Source: Tenrec ecaudatus
Taxonomy: Eukaryota; Chordata; Mammalia; Afrosoricida; Tenrecidae
Direction of reading: 5' to 3'
DNA: 64,000 bases
NCBI RefSeq assembly: GCF_050624435.1
Contig: NC_134535.1
Coordinates: forward strand, 75,760,494 to 75,824,493
The position numbers and the translations under genes are program-made. Below the pieces are notes generated by a model. That model did not search any database. It was not told where the DNA came from and saw only the letters and a list, made by a program, of their open reading frames with translations. Positions 25,955-36,870 of this stretch are shown piece by piece (position 1 is the stretch's first letter; each line of letters opens with the position of its first letter).

Positions 25955-26385
25955 GGCAGTCAAGGGGCACCTCCCTCCCACTATCATGATCCCAGTTCTA
26001 TCTTACAAATCCAGCTAGACCAGAGTATGTATACTGGCACATATAAGAGCTGGAAACACAGGGAATCCAGGACATATAAACCCATCAGGACCAATAATGA
26101 GAGTAGTGAGACCAGGAGGGACGGACAACAGAAAAGTAGGTGAAGGGAGACATTGGTCGGTGTGAGACATTAAAAAATAATAACAATTTATAAATTATCA
26201 AGGGTTTGTAACGAAGAGTGGAGGAGGGAGGGGGAAATGAGCTGATACCAAGGGCTCATATAGAAAGAAAATGTCTTGAATATGATGATGGCAACAAATG
26301 TACAAATATGCTTGACACAATGGATGGATGTATAGATTGTAATAAGAGTTGTATGAGCCCCCAATAAAATGATTTTTTAAAGGGA
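25955..26385 (+). mobile_element. 5'-truncated L1, 3' UTR only
   Basis: CCACTATCATGATCCCAGTT through TATGAGCCCCCAATAAAATG. Missing an internal piece of the 3' UTR. Confidence 0.85.
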
Positions 26386-26695
26386 ATTTAATACTTCAAA
26401 TTGGGAGGATAAAGGCTTGAAGTGGCTTATAAATTTTCATAGGTTGGGGGATATATATTCATAGAATTATAGGATTATGGCATAGGTATTCATTTAACTG
26501 CAATTGGTAGGCATAAAATATTGTTGTGTTGTTCACTTATAAAACATTATGTTTAAATCAGGCTTTGGCACATACTAAATTGTATATCTTTTAGTGTTAT
26601 CCTGTTAGGACAGATATGATTTTAATATTGCTTTGTTTAAAAATTATATATGGCTACAGAGTTGTGTAAAAGTGTCTAGTTGACAGTGGGCAGTC
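26386..26695. other. AT-rich unassigned sequence
   Basis: No gene or known repeat seen. Confidence 0.3.
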
Positions 26696-27201
26696 TGTGG
26701 TAGTTACACAATCTCCTGTCAACTTGTGAAGGGGTGGAATCTAGCCTGTCATTTAGGTCGCAGCTTGATGGCCTCATTTGGAGGCGTGAAGGAGATAAAT
26801 GTCTCACTGGAGGGCAGACACACTCTGCTTCACCTCTCTGTTTTGTCCTCCTGCTGACAAGCCACATGAAGCTACACTGATGCAGCCAGAGCTTTGGAGC
26901 TAGAGGAGCCATGTAGAGACCCACGCCAACGCTGATGCTTCCACGTCACTGGCTCCACAAGACTTACCACTCACTGGCCTGCAATCTTCCTGCACTCAGC
27001 GTCATTGCATGTGTTGTGTGAGTCTGAAGAGGAACTTATGGGCTGGTATCAGACATATGGGCTAATATTGGACTTATGGACTTGATCTGGACTAGTCTGG
27101 GGTGTTTCCTTAACAAAAAAATGCTCTTTGATATACAGTTCTGTCTTAAACACATATGAGTCTCCATGGATTTGTTTCTCTAGTCTACCCTGACTAACAC
27201 A
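26696..27201 (+). mobile_element. Solo LTR, ERVL (MLT2)-like
   Basis: From TGTGGTAGTTACACAATCTC to CCTGACTAACACA, 506 bp. It aligns along its length with the LTRs at 27626-28091 (same strand) and 36284-36870 (opposite). The target duplication is not visible here. Confidence 0.75.
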
Positions 27202-27484
27202 GAGGGTGTCCAATGAAAGAGGACCCAGAACCACCATATAGTTAGTATCTCAATGCTCTCCTTGCGTTAATATGGCAGGTATTAACCTGATAGGCAAGGA
27301 TCTGCCCTTCTAAGAAATGATACAGGAAATATTTCTCCTAGCATCAATCCCCAGGCTCAATGTAAACAGAGTTCAATCAATTAAAAAATCAATGTGTACA
27401 AAGCAACAACTCATGGACTGCAGTTCCCAGTTGGTCTATTCTTTCATGAACTCCTCATATCAACAGTACCTTAAATTCTATGCC
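27202..27484. other. Unassigned spacer between LTR and BovB
   Basis: About 280 bp with no recognised gene or repeat. Confidence 0.3.
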
Positions 27485-27625
27485 ATTGGATAAATTATTG
27501 ATACAATTGCTGATGTCAGATAGAACTTGGCTGAAAGCAGACTAGTTGAAAGATGTTTACTTGTGTTTTATTGTCTATATGAAAGCATTTAATTATGTGG
27601 ATCCTAACAAACTAAGGATAACATT
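27485..27625 (+). mobile_element. BovB/RTE LINE, first segment of the split + copy
   Basis: GCTGATGTCAGATAGAACTT, GAAAGATGTTTACTTGTG, then a KAFNYVDPNKLRIT-like frame: the reverse-transcriptase region. The 5' part of BovB is missing. Confidence 0.8.
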
Positions 27626-28091
27626 TGTGATAGTTTTTTTGTGTCAAAATGGTTCCCATATGAACATGTGGGCAGAGTTTAGCCTGTCAATTAGGATGCA
27701 GCTTGATTGGAGGGCAACTGAGATAAATGACTCATTGGAGGCTGGCCCCTCACTCTCTCTGCTTCACCTACCTGTTGATGAGCCACTTAGAGTCACGCTG
27801 ATGGTAGCCAGAGCCCTGGAGATGCATGGACTGCCATTCAATCAACAAGACTTTGTACCTAACCGGCCTGTGATCTTCCTGCATTCTGCATCATTGGGTG
27901 TAGCTGTGTGGATATGAAGAGGGATTTATGGACTAGTACTAGACTTAAGGACTAGTATCAGATTTATGGACTTGATCTGGATTGGACTGGGATGTTTTCC
28001 TGGTATATAAGGGATTTTTAATATAAAGCTCTTTCTTACATATATATGAATGTCCCTGGATTTGTTTCTCTAGTCAATCCAGCTTAACACA
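27626..28091 (+). mobile_element. Solo LTR, ERVL (MLT2)-like, inserted in BovB
   Basis: A 466-bp unit from TGTGATAG to CTTAACACA with exact 5-bp duplication ACATT (27621-27625 and 28092-28096). TATAAAGCTC lies near its 3' part. BovB sequence flanks both sides, so this is an insertion into an older element. Confidence 0.85.
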
Positions 28092-28096
28092 ACATT

Positions 28097-28432
28097 ACCT
28101 AAGAATGAAAATTCCACATTTCATTGTGCTCATGTGAAATTTGCACATAAACCAAGTGGCGGTTTCTTGGGTTTTGTTTTTGTTTGTAAACAGAACCAGA
28201 AGACAGTACATACCTTAAAATCAGGGAAAATGTGCATTAAGTCTATATCCCTTCACTATATCTTTCTCCTTCTGTAAAGATTTAGAATCTTGACAACCCA
28301 TAGGCCTACTCTGTCCTTTAGGGTTGCTTTAGTTGGAACTGACTGGATGACAGTGGGTGAGTTTGCTGAGTAAATAATCTGAGGAGCTGAACTAAATGAA
28401 GAAGAATCTGGCCTCAGAAATGGAGGAAGGTT
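28097..28432 (+). mobile_element. BovB/RTE LINE, second segment of the split + copy
   Basis: AATGAAAATTCCACATTTCA and ATTGTGCTCATGTGAAATTT, then GAGTAAATAATCTGAGGAGC, follow BovB reverse transcriptase in order, between an LTR and an L1 insertion. Confidence 0.8.
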
Positions 28433-29022
28433 GAAGATAAACAAGTGGCCATCTAGCTCAGAAGCAACAAAGCCCACATGGAAGTACACCAGCCTGTGCG
28501 ATCATGAGGTGTCGATGGGATCTGGCATCAAGCATCAAAGACACAGAACAAAAAAAATCATATTAATGTGCATGAGGGGAAGCTCAGAGGGGAGACCCAA
28601 AGCCCCTCTGTAGACAATTGGTCATCTTCTTACAGAAGGGACACAAGGAAGAGACGAGGAAGTCAGGGTGCAGTATAGCACCATTGACATACACAACTTT
28701 CCTCTAGTTCTTTAGTGCTTCCTCCACCCCCATTATCAGGACCCCAATTCTACTTTACAAACCCAACTAGACCAGAGCATGTAAAAAATGGGTGAAGGGA
28801 GACAGTGGTCGGTGTAAGACATGAAAAAAAATTATAAATGATCAAGGATTCATGAGGGAGGGAGAGAGGGGGAATGAGCTGATACCAAGGGCTCAAGAAG
28901 AAATACATTTTTTTGAAAATGATGATGGCAACATATGTACAAATATGGTTGCCACAATGGATAGATGTATGGATGCTGATAAGAGCTGTATGAGCCCCCA
29001 ATAAAATGACTGAAACAAGAAG
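28433..29022 (+). mobile_element. L1 3' fragment inserted in BovB, with target duplication
   Basis: L1 3' UTR (GATAAACAAGTGGCCATC ... GAGCCCCCAATAAAATG). Flanked by AAATGGAGGAAGGTT (28418-28432) and AATTGGAGGAAGGTT (29023-29037), a 15-bp duplication with one difference. Confidence 0.92.
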
Positions 29023-29578
29023 AATTGGAGGAAGGTTCATTAATAGCCTCCAATATGCATATGATTCACAGACTTGCTTCCTGAAAGCCAAAAGGACTTG
29101 AAGTATTTAACTGATGAAGTTCCAAGACTTCAGTAAGGATTGCACCTCCACATAAAAATCCTCACATCTGAAAAAAAATTTTTAAATCCTCACATCTGGA
29201 CAAATAAAATCATTATGATAATTGAAGTAAAGATTGAAGTTGTCAAGGATCCACAATCAACAGTCCTTGAAACAGCATCACATCAGATGTTGTTTGCATT
29301 GGACAAATCTGCTGCAAAAGAATTCTTTTAAAGTGTTACAAATCAAAGATGTCAACCTGAGGACTATGGTGCACCTGAGCCAAGCCAGCGTATTTTCAGT
29401 TATTTCATAGGTATGCAAAATCTGGCCAATGAGTAAGGAAGACGGAGGAAGAACTGATGCCTCCATGGGTGAAGAATATTGACAGTCTCATGACAGCCAG
29501 AGGAACAAACAACTATGTCTTGGAAGAAGTACAGCCAAAGTGCTACTTAAAAGCAAGGATGATAAGACTTCATCTCGT
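29023..29578 (+). mobile_element. BovB/RTE LINE, third segment of the split + copy
   Basis: Reverse-transcriptase end of BovB: GGATCCACAATCAACAGTCC, GGACAAATCTGCTGCAAAAG, GGACTATGGTGCACCTGAGC. It resumes after the L1 at 28433-29022. A 9-bp CCTCACATC-type piece is duplicated at 29160-29200. Confidence 0.85.
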
Positions 29579-29579
29579 G

Positions 29580-29960
29580 TATTTAGTTGTTATTTTATTT
29601 TTATTGTGAATGAGGTGAATGTTTACAGAGCAGATGGCCAGTTTTATACTCAGCAACTCATACACACTTTGTTTCAGCACATACATTGTAGTCCTCTTGC
29701 TGTGCTAGCCTCTGCTCTGCCTTCGCCTTTTGGCTCCTGTTTCCGTTCCATCTTCTCTCCTGGCTCTCTGAACTTTGTCTTTGGGTACATGTTGCCCCTC
29801 GGATCTTAAACGATTGTTTCTCCTGTCACTGGGATGGGTTCCGTTTCTCACCTACAGGATGATTTAGGGCCATCTTGGGGGTACCAACTAACTCTCCAAC
29901 CAGTAAGCCTAATCTCTTTAATGATTTTTTTGTTCTACATTTTTCTCTCACTCTATCCAA
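29580..29960 (-). mobile_element. Older afrotherian L1 3' end
   Basis: Reversed L1 3' UTR of an older lineage (GTGAATGTTTACAGAGCAGA, TTGGGTACATGTTGCCCCTC). It begins where the + BovB copy is interrupted. Confidence 0.6.
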
Positions 29961-29992
29961 AACAGTGAGTGAGATTTGGGATCTTTTAATGT

Positions 29993-30125
29993 GCCTGGTG
30001 GCATAGTGTTTACATGTTGGACAGCTAACCACAAGGTCAGCAGTTCAAAACCACCAACTGATCCTCTGGGAAAAACCCAGTTTTTCTACTCTCATAAAGA
30101 ATGATAGTGTCAGGGGCAGTGCTAC
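29993..30125 (+). mobile_element. AfroSINE
   Basis: TGCCTGGTGGCATAGTGTTT, then GGTCAGCAGTTCAAAACCAC and TTTTTCTACTCTCATAAAG. Good tRNA-derived head. Confidence 0.85.
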
Positions 30126-31593
30126 CTTGTATTAGGTTGCTATGTTGTTAGGTGCCATTAAGTTAGCGCCGACCCATAGCGACCCTATGCACAACAGATA
30201 AAACTTTGTACGGTCCTGCACCATCCTCACAATTGTTCCTATGCCTGATCCCGCTGATGCAGCCACTGTGTCCATCCATCTCACCAAGGACCTTCCTATT
30301 TTTTGCCACCCCTCCACTTTACCAAACATGATGTCCTTCTCCAGGGACTAGTTTCTCCTGAAAATATTTCTGAAGTATGTGAGATGAAGTCCTTGCCTCT
30401 AAGGAGCACTCTGGCCCTACTTCTTCCAAGACAGAGCAGGTGGTCCTTTTAGCAGTCCATGGTACTTTCAATATTCTTCTCCAGCACTGCACTTCCAATG
30501 CATTTATTCGTCCAAGATCTTCTTTATTCAATGTCCAACTTTCACAAGCAATGGAGAATGCCATGACTTGGGTCAGGCGCACCTTAGTCCTCAAAGTAAC
30601 ATTCTTACTCTTCAATACTCTAAATGGGTCTTGTACAGCAGAGTAACCTAATGCAATACCCCTTCTGATTTCTTGACTGCTGCTTCCATGAGCATTATTG
30701 TGGATCCAAGTAAGACAAAGTCCTTGACAACATCAACCTTCTCTCCATTTATCATAATGTTACCTATTGGTCCAGTTGTGGGTATTTTGGGTTTTCCTTT
30801 TATTGAGTTGTAATCCGTACTGAGGGCTACAATCCTCGGTCTTCATCAGCAAGGGCTTCAGTTCCTCCTCACTTTCAGCAAGCAAGGTTGTGGCATTTGT
30901 CATCACCAGCTTTTGCCTGTAGAATCTTTCAAAATTGTAGTTCGAGGCTTGAATTTTTTTCTTGAGTTCTTTCAGTTTCAGATATACTGCATGTGTTCTT
31001 TCTTTTTGGTTTTCTAACTCTAGGTTCCTGCACATTTCATTATAATATTTGACTTTGTCTCCTCGAGCTGCCCTTTGAAATGTTCTGTTCAGTTCCTTGA
31101 TTTTATCCCTTGTTCCAAATTTGCTTTTGTTACTCTAGAATTAATAGCAAGTTTCAGAGTCTCTTCTGACATTCACTTTGATCTTTTCTTTCTTTCCTGT
31201 CTTTTTAATGACCCTTTGCTTTCTTCATGAATGATGGTCTTGATAGCTTCCCACAGCTCATCAGGTCTTCTGTCGGTGTTCAATGAGTCAAATCTGTTTT
31301 TGAGATGTGCTCAAAATTCAGGTGGGATAAAGTCATGGTCGTATTTTGGCTCCTGTGGACTTGTTTTAATTTTCTTCAGCTTTATCCTGAATTTACATAT
31401 GAGTAATTGATGTTTTAGCTGCTGTTATTGAACTTCTCCATCTTGTCTTGCTACAAATGTAGTCAATTCAGTTTCTGTGTATCTCATCTGGGAAGTGCAT
31501 GTGAAAAAAAGGATTTGCTATGAAAAAGTTGATTTCGCAAGATTCTATCATGCGCTCTCCAGCTTCAATTCTATCACCAAATTAATATTTTCT

Positions 31594-32876
31594 TTAAAAA
31601 AATCATTTTATTGGGGCTCATACAACTCTTATCACAATCCATACATACATCAATTGAGTAAAGCACCCTTATACATTCATTGCCCTCATCATTCCCAAAA
31701 TTCGCCTTCTGCTTGGGTTCCTGGAATCAACTGGTTTTCATTTTTTCCCTCCCCTTCCCTCCCCATTACCTCCTCCCTCTTGAACCCTTAATAATTTATA
31801 AATTATTATTTTATCTTATTTTACACTGCCCGGCGTCTCCCTTCACCCACCTTCCTGATGCCCATCCCCCAGAGAGGAGGTTATATGTAGATCCCCGAGA
31901 TCGGTTCACCCTTTCTACCTCCCCTTCCCTCCCGGTGTCGACACTCTCACCGATGGTCCCGAGGGGTTCATCCGTCCTAGATTCCCCATATTTCCAGATT
32001 CCAACTGTACCGCTGTGCATCCTCTGGTCTAACCATGTTTGCAAGGTAGAATTGGGATCATGATAGATGGAGGGGAGTAAACGTTTAAGAACTAGAGGAA
32101 GGTTGTGAGTTTCATTATTGCTACACTGAACCCTGAGTGACTCATCTCCCCACTACCCCTCTGCAAGGGATGTCCAGTTGTCTACAGTTGTCTACAGATT
32201 GTCTACAGTTGTCTACAGTGCATTGGGTCCCAATCATGCACTCCCCTCATTCACGATGATATGATTTCTCCCCTGCCTTTGTTGCTTGAAATCTGGTCCC
32301 CTCAGCCCTTCATGATCACACATGTTGGTGTGCTGCTTCAATGTGGGCTTTGTTGTTTCTGGGCTAGATGGCTATTTGCTTACTTTCAAGCCTTTAAGTC
32401 CCCAGACACTATATCTCTCGATAGCCGGGCACCATCAGCCTTCACCACACTTACTTATGCACACATTCGTCTTCAGCATTTATGTGGGGAAGGTGATCAC
32501 ACAATGGTGGTTTTTGTTCTTTGGTGTCTGCTACCTGATCCCTTCAACAATTCGTGTTCACTTAGGTTTCTGTGCTTCTTTTCTGTGGGCTTTGTTGCTT
32601 CCAAGCTAGATGGCCGCTTGTTTGCCTTCAAGCCTTTAAGACCCCAGATGCTATATCTTTTTGATAGCCTGGCACCATCAGCTTTCTTCACCACATTTGC
32701 TTATGAACACGTTTGTCTTCAGCGATCATGTCAGGAAGGTGGGTATCATGGAATGATTGTTTAACTGAACAAGGTGCTATTGTATTGAGGGAGTGAGCGT
32801 GAGGAGGCCCAATGTCCACCTGCTACCCTACTACTGAACCTATAAATATATGCACATAGGTCTATTCCCCCCCGCC
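31594..32876 (-). mobile_element. L1 3' fragment inserted in the BovB copy, with target duplication
   Basis: Reversed L1 3' end (TTATTGGGGCTCATACAACT) running 1.28 kb into the 3' UTR. Flanked by AAATTAATATTTTCT (31579-31593) and AAGTTCATATTTTCT (32877-32891), a 15-bp duplication with two differences. BovB sequence resumes directly after. Confidence 0.9.
32180..32220. repeat. Short tandem repeat in L1 3' UTR
   Basis: GTCTACAGTT-type units about four times. A local expansion seen only in this L1 copy. Confidence 0.75.
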
Positions 32877-33844
32877 AAGTTCATATTTTCTAATTACTGT
32901 TCCTTCCTCTTGTTTCCAACTTTTGAATTCCAATTACTAATAACTATCAATTCATCTTGATTTTATGTTTGATCAATATCTGACTGGCAGCATTGATAGA
33001 ATTCTTTAATTTCCTCATTACTAGCATTTGTGCTTGGTACATATATTTGAATAATAGTTGTATTTATTGGACCTCTTTGAAGGTCTATAGATATAATTCA
33101 GTCACAGGTAGCACTGCACTTTATGATGGATTTAGCAAGATTCTGATAAGGAATGCCTCACCACTCCTCTTGATTATATTATTCCCGACATAGTAGACGC
33201 AGTAAAGCATATGATTTTCTGATTCAAAATGGCCAATACCAGTCCATTTTGGATCACTAATGCCTAGGATATTGGTCTTCATGCTTTCCATTTCATTTTT
33301 GACCACTTCCAATTTTCCTGAAGTCATACTTCACACATTCCAAGTTCCAATCATTAGATTTTTTGCAGCTGTTTCTCTTTTCCTTGAGTTGTGCACCACC
33401 CGCAAATGAAGATCCTAAAGACTCCACTCCCACAGGGTTACCCAACTCACATCACTCTGGTCGCCTCCCCTCCAACAAATCAGCTCTTCTTCAGTCATAT
33501 TTCAAGTCCCCTTGCACCTGCGGTGCCCATCTGCAGCAGTATCTCCAGCTATGTCCTGCTTCCTTTGTTTAGCCTTTCAGTGTTTGAACATATTTCAAAG
33601 TGATGCAGGTGTTCAGTGGCTTCTCCCTCCCAAGTGAGGAGCCTTGTTCTTTCTTCACTGAGTCACTGCGGCTCACCATCAACCCAATGGCAGCGAGTAA
33701 GACCCAGAACCTTCTAATGTAATTCTCCTCAGAACAGGTGGTGGTGGTAGCCAGCCACAATATAGTTCTCTTGGCCTCAGGATTGTGGAGACTAATATTT
33801 GTGTGGTCCATCTGCCAGCTGGACTACTTACTTCCCTCTATGTT

Positions 33845-33968
33845 ACCTCGTGCACGTTGGACATGCTATCAGAAAGACACCAGGCTCAGTAAAGTCGAGG
33901 GTCAACTAGAAGGAGGAAGACCCTCCATGAGATAGTTACCACAGGGGCTACAGCAAAGACCCAATCAA
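33845..33968 (+). mobile_element. BovB/RTE LINE, distal part of the split + copy
   Basis: CACGTTGGACATGCTATCAG, then AGTAAAGTCGAGGGTCAACT and AGGAAGACCCTCCATGAGAT continue BovB exactly where the copy ending at 29578 stops. Both sides share CTCGTG. Confidence 0.75.
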
Positions 33969-33974
33969 GCCTGG

Positions 33975-34500
33975 AGTTTGATCAAACGGGCTCTGCTGGG
34001 CCAGTTAAATTCAAGGCAGAGAGGTTAGCTCAAAAGGTTCTGGTGACTGTTTGGGGGGACTTCAAAAGGCCATCTGCATGAATCCTCTCATTGGACAGAG
34101 GGCAATCATGGTGGCATCTTAAGAAGTTTTAAGAAAATTGAAAACTGCATTGATGGGAAAAGGACCAGGCAATGAAAATCATGCTAAAGATGATTTCCCC
34201 ATGATAAAAATGCATCTGCTCATTCTTGGCGGGCAGCAAGGGCTATCCTAGAGAATTTTGTTAGAACACTGTATTCTATGCATCATACAACTCCAATCTT
34301 ATTCCTGCAGATTTGTGTTTGTTCCCCGCACTCAAAGGGACTTTTAATGGAACACAGTGTGTAGCTCAAGAATGCCCAAACTGCCCTTTTGATGTAGCAA
34401 AGGCAAAGGGGGCAGAATTATTGAGGGCATGGTTGGAAAGATGGAATCCTCACCTTCAGAAGAATATAGATGTAGATGGAGGACAGATCAGGAAACAATA
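33975..34500 (+). pseudogene. Second mariner-like transposase remnant, opposite strand
   Basis: Across frames the + strand gives an order typical of mariner transposase C-termini: an HD-N-A-H-like block near 34200, then LCLFPALKGTFNG, then AWLERWNPHLQKNIDVDGG ending at 34499. Diverged and broken. The family call rests on motif order only. Confidence 0.4.
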
Positions 34501-34619
34501 GCTTCACATATTGATATTTTTCTTTAATAAGCATTTCTGTGATTTTGTAGCAATACTTTTAAGCTTTTATATTCATGGATATACTTACAGCATATGGGTA
34601 TACCCTCCAAAAAAAAACA

Positions 34620-35425
34620 GAATTCCCCCACAAAAAGCCTATTATTTATTTATTTAGAACAACATTATCACCTTCGAAGTACTCTCCCTAACACTTAATA
34701 CATTTGTCAAATCTGCAATTCCCTTCTTGGAAACATTTTTCAATCTAATCTGTTTGGGTGGCTGACAGCCCTGCCCTCATTTTATTTCTTCACCTCTTGT
34801 ACATCATCAAATTGCTGTCCTTTCATGTCCTTCTTTATTCACAGAAACAAAAAGAAGTCACACTGAGCAAGGTCAGGTGAGTAAGGTGCATTGGGTTCCC
34901 CCCCCCCAAAAAAAAAACCGGTGCACTGAGATGGTTGCATGAGCAAGTGCCTTGTCATGGTGGCAAAACTTGTCCCCCATCTGCCACAAATCAGAGATTT
35001 TTATTGGACATTGTTATGCTATCTTTTCAGAACCTCTAAATAGAAATTGATTAACAGTCTGACCTGGTGGAACAAACTCCAAAGGCACTATGAGTCTAAA
35101 TTTTCATCCACTTGGGATGTTGATGGGTGTCCAGAATGAGTTTTGTCATCAATCTACATTTCACCTGTTTTGAAATGAGAAAACCACGCCTACACTGGGG
35201 TTTTCCCATAGTGCTGTCCTTGCAAGCTGTGTTCAACATCACATCAGTTTCTGCGGCATTTTTCCCGAGCGGAAAACAACATTTCACAACTGCACCCTGT
35301 TCTCTTAAATCAACCATCACAAAAAATGAGGTTCGAGAGAAACTGCTTTTATGAAAAAATTCACTGTGTCCAGGGAGAACTTTCCCAGGTGACTCCACTG
35401 GGTGCACTGACTCAGAGCAAGCTGC
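34620..35425 (-). pseudogene. Mariner-like transposase remnant
   Basis: On the minus strand an open segment (35407-35096) reads like the N-terminal part of a mariner transposase (EQGAVVKCCFPLGKNAAET, then STMGKPQCRRGF). Further on, frameshifted, come CDFFLF-type residues and a LKG-like block, then a RVLRR-type C-terminal end near 34680. Several stops, no intact gene. The inverted repeats could not be fixed. Confidence 0.65.
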
Positions 35426-35429
35426 TAGA

Positions 35430-36283
35430 TGCTTGCCTAGTGGGGAAAATGCATTCTAGGAAAGCTACTCCACCCAGCACAAGTCTGGGTGTTTTTTTTG
35501 TGGGGGCTACCCCTTGTAGATACATACATATGTAAATGTATGCTCCATCAAACATGTACCTATATTTTTGTGGATATAATTCTGTTCATCTTCCCACATG
35601 TGTTCACCTTCATGTCTATTCTTCCACTCGTGAGTTATTGTTGTTACTGTTACTGCGGATGCTGTATGAAATCGTATTATCTTTGCTATCTACACTTCTT
35701 TTGTCCCTCCCACTGTCTTCCCTTCCCGGGTTTATTTTATGCTGTTCTCCCCCTTATCGGGCACTCATTTGTTGTGTTCTGTGAAATAGGATCCTAGATG
35801 ATTTGCATGTTGTGCAAAGACGATATTATACAAGTATGCAGGTAGTCTCTGGATTATAAATGATTCTGTTCCTAAGGGTGTCTTTAAGTTGAATTTTTAT
35901 GTAAATTGGAACAGTTATATACAATTTGTATCTAATGTCACTTAGTCTTAATATATAGTATGTAGTACACCTTTCTAAGCATCAGAAATATTAAAGACAG
36001 GGATAGAGAAGAATGGAAACTGACTGTGGTAGCAATTATACAATACTGCTTGATGTGATTGCACTATGGAATTATATATATCAACTCCCAATTAATAATA
36101 AATAATAAAATTTTAATAGTGATCGATTTTAATTAATAGTAATTTTTAAAATTAAAGGAATACTTCCATATACAACAAACATCTTTAACATACAGTAATA
36201 ATAATGTCTTAGTGAGTGTTGCCAAGTACCACCCATTTGTTATTATGAATCCTTGCATGTACCTCAGAATTTTAATATCATAG
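35430..36283. other. AT-rich sequence, unassigned
   Basis: No gene. About 35,840-36,000 (GGTAGTCTCTGGATTATAAA ... TAAATTGGAACAG) looks like a dispersed repeat of unknown family. Confidence 0.3.
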
Positions 36284-36870
36284 TGTGTCAGTCTCGGTAG
36301 ACTAGAGAAACACATTCATAAACACACATATGTCTATAATAAAGAGATTTATATACAAGAGCAGTTGAATATTGAGAAAACATCCTAGCCCAGTACAGAT
36401 CAACTTCACAAGTCCTACATTGACCCATATGCCCTAAACCAATTTATAGAGTCCTCTTCAGACTCACAAAACATATGCAATGATGCCGAAATGCAGGAAG
36501 ACCACAGGCCAGTGGGTGGGAAGTATGATAGATCCAGTGGCATTGCAAGCATCTCAGTGCACGCAGGGGTCTCTACGTGGTTTCTCCAGGTCCAGGGTCT
36601 GGCTGCATCAGGGTAGGTCCATGTGGCTTCTTCTCAGGGATGTCTCGCAGAGAGTCAGCCTTGTCAGTAGAGTCTCCAAGGAGGTGCACAGAGAGAGTAT
36701 GTCTCCTACCCCCAAGGAGGAAAAATACCAGAGTTCCCAGAATTCTCAGGAGAAGGCCATGCTCACACAAAGATCTCATTGGCTAGGACTTGATTGACAG
36801 ACTAGACCCCGCCCCTTTACTCTTAATCCTCTCAAGTTTCAAATTGGCACCAGATTATGTAACTAGGTCA
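36284..36870 (-). mobile_element. Solo LTR, ERVL (MLT2)-like, with exact 5-bp target duplication
   Basis: A 587-bp unit starting TGTGTCAGTC and ending AACTAGGTCA, flanked on both sides by CATAG. TG...CA ends and a 5-bp duplication fit a class III (ERVL/MaLR) LTR. Related to the two LTRs at 26.7 and 27.6 kb, in the opposite orientation. No retroviral gene is attached. Confidence 0.75.

Larger units (their letters stand above)
30133..33840 (-). mobile_element. BovB/RTE LINE, long degenerate copy
   Basis: Minus strand. 3' end at 30133 (TAGGTGCCATTAAGTTAGCG on +), reverse transcriptase at 30319-31035 in broken frames, an internal deletion near 30900-30960, endonuclease region at about 32890-33370, and 5' sequence to about 33840. 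A 1.28-kb L1 is inserted at 31594-32876. Stops and frameshifts throughout. Confidence 0.85.

Noticed and set aside
32261-32764. 167-codon + frame with hydrophobic stretches
   Set aside because: Lies in the reversed L1 3' UTR; similar frames recur in other L1 copies because the DNA is the same repeat.
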